Assembly (NCBI GenBank): GCA_030041195.1
Contig: JASHOI010000081.1
Span: 1 to 10,118 of the forward strand
DNA: 10,118 nucleotides
Reading direction: 5' to 3'
From: Streptosporangiaceae bacterium
Lineage (GTDB): Bacteria; Actinomycetota; Actinomycetes; Streptosporangiales; Streptosporangiaceae
In this document: piece by piece, positions 7,213-10,118 of the stretch
Layout of the letters: each line of letters opens with the position of its first letter
How positions within the stretch are numbered: position 1 is the stretch's first letter
Position numbers and translations under genes: made by a program
Notes under the pieces: generated by a model
Told to the model about the DNA's origin: nothing
The model's database searches: none
Seen by the model: only the letters and a program-made list of their open reading frames with translations

Positions 7213-7244
7213 TGAGCATCCAGCGCACGGGAGGCAAGCCCGCG

Positions 7245-8519
7245 ATGACCGTGGAAACCGCCGCAGCCGCGGATCTGCTCGGGTTGTTCCCGCCGGGCTC
7301 GCGAGTGGACGCCGACGGCGAGCTCATGGTGGCCGGGTGCCGGCTGGCCGACCTGGCGGCGACCTGGGGCACCCCGCTGTATGTGGTCGACGAGACTGGG
7401 GTCCGCGCCCAGGTACGCCGGGTCCGGCAGGCCCTCGAGGACCGGTGGCCGGGCGCGCGGATGGTCTTCGCGTCCAAGGCCTTCCCGTGCACCGCGGTCT
7501 ACCGGCTCATGGCCGGCGAAGGCATCGGCGTTGACGTGGCCGGGCCGGGCGAGCTGGTCATGGCGCTGGCCGGCGGGGTGGATCCGGCCCGGATCGTGAT
7601 GCACGGCAACGCCAAGACCACGGCCGAACTCCGGATGGCGGTAGAGGCCGGGGTCGGCCTGATCGTCATTGACAACACCGACGACATCGACCGCCTGGAG
7701 AAGCTGGTCTCTTCGGAGCAGTCCGTGCTGGTCAGGGTGATCCCCGGGGTCAGGCCGGACACCTACGAGGCGGTTGCCACCGGCCAGGCCGGCTCTAAAT
7801 TCGGGCTGCCGATACCCGCCGCCCGTGCCGTGATCGCGCGGCTGCGGCACAGCGACAAGCTGCGCCTCGACGGCCTGCACGCGCACCTCGGATCGCAGAT
7901 CCTGGCGACCGAGCCGTACGCACGGGCGATCGAGGCCATCGCCGGGCTCGGCGACTTCGCGACCTACAACCTGGGCGGCGGCCTCGGCGTCCGCTACACA
8001 TACTCCGACCGCCCGCCCAGCCCCGAGGACTGGATCGGGGTGCTGACCGAGGCCGCGCGCCGCCACCTGCCGCGCGGCGCGCAGCTCATCATCGAGCCGG
8101 GCCGGATGCTGGTCGCCCCGTTCGGGGTGACCCTGTACCGGGTGGTGTCGGTAAAGGGCGACCAGCCGCGGTTCGTGGCCGTGGACGGCGGGATGGCCGA
8201 CAACATGGAGGTGGCGCTGTACGGCCAGCGGTTCGAGGCGACGGTGGCCAGCAGGGTCGGCGGGGGAAGCGCCGTCGAGCTGGTCGGGCGGCACTGCGAA
8301 TCCGGTGACCGGCTGATCAGCGGTGCCGTGCTGCGCGACCCGCGGCCCGGCGACCTCGTGGCCGTGGCCGTGACCGGCGCCTACTGTTACTCGCTGGCCA
8401 GCAACTACAACGGCGCGATGCGCCCGCCCGTGGTGTTCTGCGCCGACGGTGTGCCACGCCTGGTGGTCCGCAGGGAGACACACGCGGACTTCCTGTCCCG
8501 CGACGTCGCGCCGGCATAG
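7245..8519 (+). CDS. PLP-dependent fold-III decarboxylase, diaminopimelate decarboxylase family
   Basis: A 424-residue enzyme of the LysA/ornithine decarboxylase family. Lys78 in VFASKAFP should bind pyridoxal phosphate. Other family motifs are GNAKT (121-125), HAHLGSQ (212-218), GGGLGVRY (244-251), EPGR (284-287), CESGD (351-355, with the catalytic Cys) and GAYCYSLASNYN (378-389). One residue differs: LysA enzymes read about NPRPALYG where this has NMEVALYG (320-327), so the Arg that contacts substrate is Glu322. Diaminopimelate may therefore not be the substrate. Neighbours also argue against ordinary lysine synthesis: it follows an amino acid permease and has no hom or thr genes beside it. 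The ATG at 7245 has GGGAGG 10 bases upstream; the ATG at 7212, overlapping the permease stop, would add 11 residues and is a real alternative. Confidence 0.85.
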   Translation: MTVETAAAADLLGLFPPGSRVDADGELMVAGCRLADLAATWGTPLYVVDETGVRAQVRRVRQALEDRWPGARMVFASKAFPCTAVYRLMAGEGIGVDVAGPGELVMALAGGVDPARIVMHGNAKTTAELRMAVEAGVGLIVIDNTDDIDRLEKLVSSEQSVLVRVIPGVRPDTYEAVATGQAGSKFGLPIPAARAVIARLRHSDKLRLDGLHAHLGSQILATEPYARAIEAIAGLGDFATYNLGGGLGVRYTYSDRPPSPEDWIGVLTEAARRHLPRGAQLIIEPGRMLVAPFGVTLYRVVSVKGDQPRFVAVDGGMADNMEVALYGQRFEATVASRVGGGSAVELVGRHCESGDRLISGAVLRDPRPGDLVAVAVTGAYCYSLASNYNGAMRPPVVFCADGVPRLVVRRETHADFLSRDVAPA

Positions 8520-8587
8520 AGCGACCGGCCGGAGTCCCGGGGCTAAGCTGTGGCGCGCCCGGAAGGCAGGCAGCGAAGGGAATCGCC

Positions 8588-9373
8588 GTGACGCAGGACT
8601 CGGTCCCTGACGGAGAGAACAAGCCGCGGGGCTTCGACCCTGACGTGGCGAGCCCGGCGCGGATATGGAATTACTGGGTGGGCGGCACGGACCACTTCGC
8701 AGCCGACCGGGAGGCGGCGGAGATGGTTCTGGAGCTGCTGCCGCACATGATGCTGGTCGCCCGGCTCACGCGCGGGTTCCTGATCGAGACGGTGCACCAG
8801 CTCGCAGCCGGCCACGGCATCCGGCAGTTCCTGGACATCGGGACCGGCCTGCCCACGGCCGACAACACCCACGAGATCGCGCAGCGGGCGGCACCGGAGT
8901 CCCGGATCGTCTACGTGGACAACGATCCCGCCGTGATCAGCCACGCGCAGGCACTGCTGGCCGGCACCCCGGAGGGGGTAACTGATTACCTGGATGCGGA
9001 CCTGCGGGATCCTGAGACGATCTTAACCAGCGCGGCGCGTGTCCTCGACTTCAGCAAACCGGTCGCGGTCTTGCTGGTCGGGGTTCTGCACTTCATCCCC
9101 GAGTCCGATGATCCGTACCGGATCGTGGCGCGGCTGATAGATGCCATACCGTCCGGCAGTTACCTGGTGATCGTGCACGGAGCCAGCGACATCCAGGCCG
9201 AGGCGGTCGCGGAGTCGAGCCGGGTGTACAACGAGATGTCGTCGGTGCCGTACACGCCGCGCAGCCGCGAGCAGGTCGCCCGGTTCTTCGGCGGCCTCGA
9301 CCTGGTTGATCCTGGCGTGGTGCCGATTGGCCGGGGCGGCACCAGCTACCGCGGCATCGGCAGGAAGCGCTGA
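8588..9373 (+). CDS. DUF574 (Methyltransf_19) SAM-dependent methyltransferase
   Basis: A 261-residue cytoplasmic protein of the S-adenosyl methyltransferase family found in many copies in actinomycetes. The family signature ARIWNYWVGGTDHFAADR is at 24-41. The SAM-binding glycine loop is FLDIGTGLPT (81-90), the acidic residue at the end of strand 2 is in VYVDNDP (108-114), and Asp136 lies in YLDADLRDP. The length matches the family. Substrates are not known for most members. The GTG at 8588 has AAGGGA about 7 bases upstream and places the signature at the usual distance from the N-terminus. It lies 68 bases after the decarboxylase on the same strand. A TAAGCT at 8544-8549 could be a -10 box, but no -35 is visible, so read-through from the permease operon is equally possible. 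Confidence 0.9.
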   Translation: MTQDSVPDGENKPRGFDPDVASPARIWNYWVGGTDHFAADREAAEMVLELLPHMMLVARLTRGFLIETVHQLAAGHGIRQFLDIGTGLPTADNTHEIAQRAAPESRIVYVDNDPAVISHAQALLAGTPEGVTDYLDADLRDPETILTSAARVLDFSKPVAVLLVGVLHFIPESDDPYRIVARLIDAIPSGSYLVIVHGASDIQAEAVAESSRVYNEMSSVPYTPRSREQVARFFGGLDLVDPGVVPIGRGGTSYRGIGRKR

Positions 9374-9420
9374 ACCGGGATCTTGGGATGATTCTGACCG
9401 GGCGATGCGTTGGCTTCCAG

Positions 9421-9440
9421 AAACACGGCATATCGTGTTT
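9421..9440 (+). terminator. Hairpin AAACACG/CGTGTTT, possible terminator or operator
   Basis: AAACACG (9421-9427) and CGTGTTT (9434-9440) are exact reverse complements around a 6-base loop, 47 bases after the methyltransferase stop. Only three T residues end the stem and GGG follows, so it is a weak intrinsic terminator at best. It could instead be an operator for the membrane protein gene at 9490. Confidence 0.4.
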
Positions 9441-9450
9441 GGGTAAGGCC

Positions 9451-9474
9451 GGATCCCGGCAGAGCCCGGGGTCC
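9451..9474 (+). promoter_or_regulatory. Leader hairpin next to the ribosome site of the 9490 gene
   Basis: GGATCCCGG (9451-9459) can pair with CCGGGGTCC (9466-9474) as nine base pairs, one of them G-U, around a 6-base loop. It ends just before the GAGGGG ribosome site at 9476-9481, so it could affect translation of the downstream gene. This is structural inference only. Confidence 0.35.
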
Positions 9475-9489
9475 TGAGGGGTGAGCAAG

Positions 9490-9864
9490 ATGAGCAGTTG
9501 GTACGCAGCGCGGACGCCAGACAGGCCGGACAGGTCCGCCAAGGCCGTGATCGCCGTGATGCTGCTCGCGCTGCTGCTGGTGGCGGCCGTGCCGCTGGCA
9601 CTGCTGGCCGGCGTGGTCTTGATGCTGCTCGGACACGTCATCGGCGGGCTCGCGCTGTTCGGCGGCTCGATCCTCGCCGCCGGGATAGCCGTCGCGGTCG
9701 CGGGCATGAGCGGGATGCGGCACCTGCGCAAGCTGGTCTCCGGGCACAGCTTCCGTGTCGTGCGGCTAGATGGCAGCCAGTACAGCGACGTCGCAGAACC
9801 GGAGGGCAGCGATCACCCCGACGTCCTGCAACTGGACCGCAGCGACTACACCGAAGTTCGCTGA
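9490..9864 (+). CDS. Two-helix membrane protein with acidic 11-residue repeats
   Basis: A 124-residue protein that I do not recognise. A short basic N-terminus (Arg and Lys at 8-18) leads into two closely spaced hydrophobic helices, about 19-47 and 50-73, joined by a tight turn at GH. A basic stretch (RHLRKL, 77-82) follows. The tail is an acidic array of three 11-residue units starting at 93, 104 and 115, with the pattern D/E-x-S-x-x-x-D/E-V: LDGSQYSDV, PEGSDHPDV, LDRSDYTEV. Positive charges flank both helices, so both ends are probably cytoplasmic. The ATG at 9490 has GAGGGG 8 bases upstream; an in-frame GTG at 9481 overlaps that site and is unlikely. The gene faces the tRNA-Asn gene convergently, 59 bases away. 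Confidence 0.72.
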   Translation: MSSWYAARTPDRPDRSAKAVIAVMLLALLLVAAVPLALLAGVVLMLLGHVIGGLALFGGSILAAGIAVAVAGMSGMRHLRKLVSGHSFRVVRLDGSQYSDVAEPEGSDHPDVLQLDRSDYTEVR

Positions 9865-9923
9865 CCTATATCCCCGCAAACCTTTACAGACCGGCGCCTC
9901 AGAGGTCGTGCGCGCCATATACC

Positions 9924-9999
9924 TGGCTCCCGCGATAGGACTCGAACCTATAACACACCGGTTAACAGCCGGACGCTCTGCCGATTGAGCTACGCGGGA
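9924..9999 (-). tRNA. tRNA-Asn (anticodon GTT)
   Basis: On the minus strand the sequence folds as a complete tRNA. The acceptor stem is TCCCGCG with CGCGGGA, the D stem GCTC/GAGC, the anticodon loop CTGTTAA with GTT at 9966-9964, the T stem ATAGG/CCTAT with loop TTCGAGT, and the discriminator base is G. The 3' CCA is encoded (9926-9924). The outermost pair of the anticodon stem is a U-U mismatch; the other stems are perfect. No attachment-site repeat or integrase is visible next to it. Confidence 0.95.
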
Positions 10000-10050
10000 T
10001 CGCGTGCGCGGCGCTGGCCGGTTGCCCCGGCTGCTTCTGCGCCGCGCATA

Positions 10051-10079
10051 AGGGTAGCGCACCCGCGGGATATCCCGCG
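10051..10079 (-). promoter_or_regulatory. Probable tRNA-Asn promoter with a 16-bp palindrome
   Basis: On the minus strand TACCCT (10056-10051) could be the -10 box of the tRNA gene, giving a 5' leader of roughly 45 bases. The place for the -35 box, 17 bases upstream, has no TTGACA-like word. It falls inside a perfect 16-base palindrome, CGCGGGATATCCCGCG (10064-10079), which may be a binding site. The rest of 10000-10118 holds no gene that I can see. Confidence 0.35.
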
Positions 10080-10118
10080 CCGCACGGCCAGCAGGAGCGG
10101 AGCCGCGCTTAGCGAGCG

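Noticed and set aside
7209..8483. A 424-codon open frame on the minus strand
   Set aside because: It is antisense to the decarboxylase, has no recognisable domain, and its composition is biased to His, Gly, Arg and Val.
9865..10118. tRNA-Asn as the attachment site of an integrated element
   Set aside because: No integrase is present and no direct repeat of the tRNA 3' end is visible. The neighbouring genes look like normal chromosomal genes.

Overview
This is a window of very high GC sequence from a chromosome that looks actinobacterial. The protein families point that way: a DUF1707 membrane protein, a PucR-type regulator, an S-adenosylmethionine methyltransferase of the DUF574 (Methyltransf_19) type, and a beta-clamp whose opening residues read like the actinomycete form. 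I cannot name the genus. There is no transposase, integrase, CRISPR array or phage gene. The window is ordinary chromosomal sequence with several paralogues of housekeeping families.

Left part (1-2335). Bases 1-309 hold no gene. They contain a G-rich tract with a two-copy 25-bp tandem repeat and a likely promoter. A DUF1707 membrane protein (+) follows. It converges on a DNA polymerase III beta-clamp homologue (-), and six copies of a 21-bp repeat lie between the two 3' ends. The clamp has two extra Ala/Pro/Gly-rich inserts and no dnaA or recF neighbour in view, so it is probably a second clamp rather than the replicative one.

Middle (2336-3804). A two-gene minus-strand operon encodes a dienelactone-hydrolase-family enzyme and a small protein that I believe belongs to DUF6295. 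A 70-residue two-helix membrane protein is divergent from it.

Right-middle (3805-8519). A PucR-family regulator (-) is divergent from an APC-superfamily amino acid permease (+). The permease is followed closely by a PLP-dependent fold-III decarboxylase of the DAP-decarboxylase (LysA) family. The layout looks like a regulator, importer and decarboxylase module. The decarboxylase has Glu where LysA enzymes carry a substrate-binding Arg, so its substrate may not be meso-diaminopimelate. This is the most interesting part of the window.

Right end (8520-10118). A DUF574-type methyltransferase and a small two-helix membrane protein with three acidic 11-residue repeats are both on the + strand. A tRNA-Asn(GTT) with encoded CCA lies on the - strand. 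A 16-bp palindrome sits just upstream of the tRNA, at its probable promoter.
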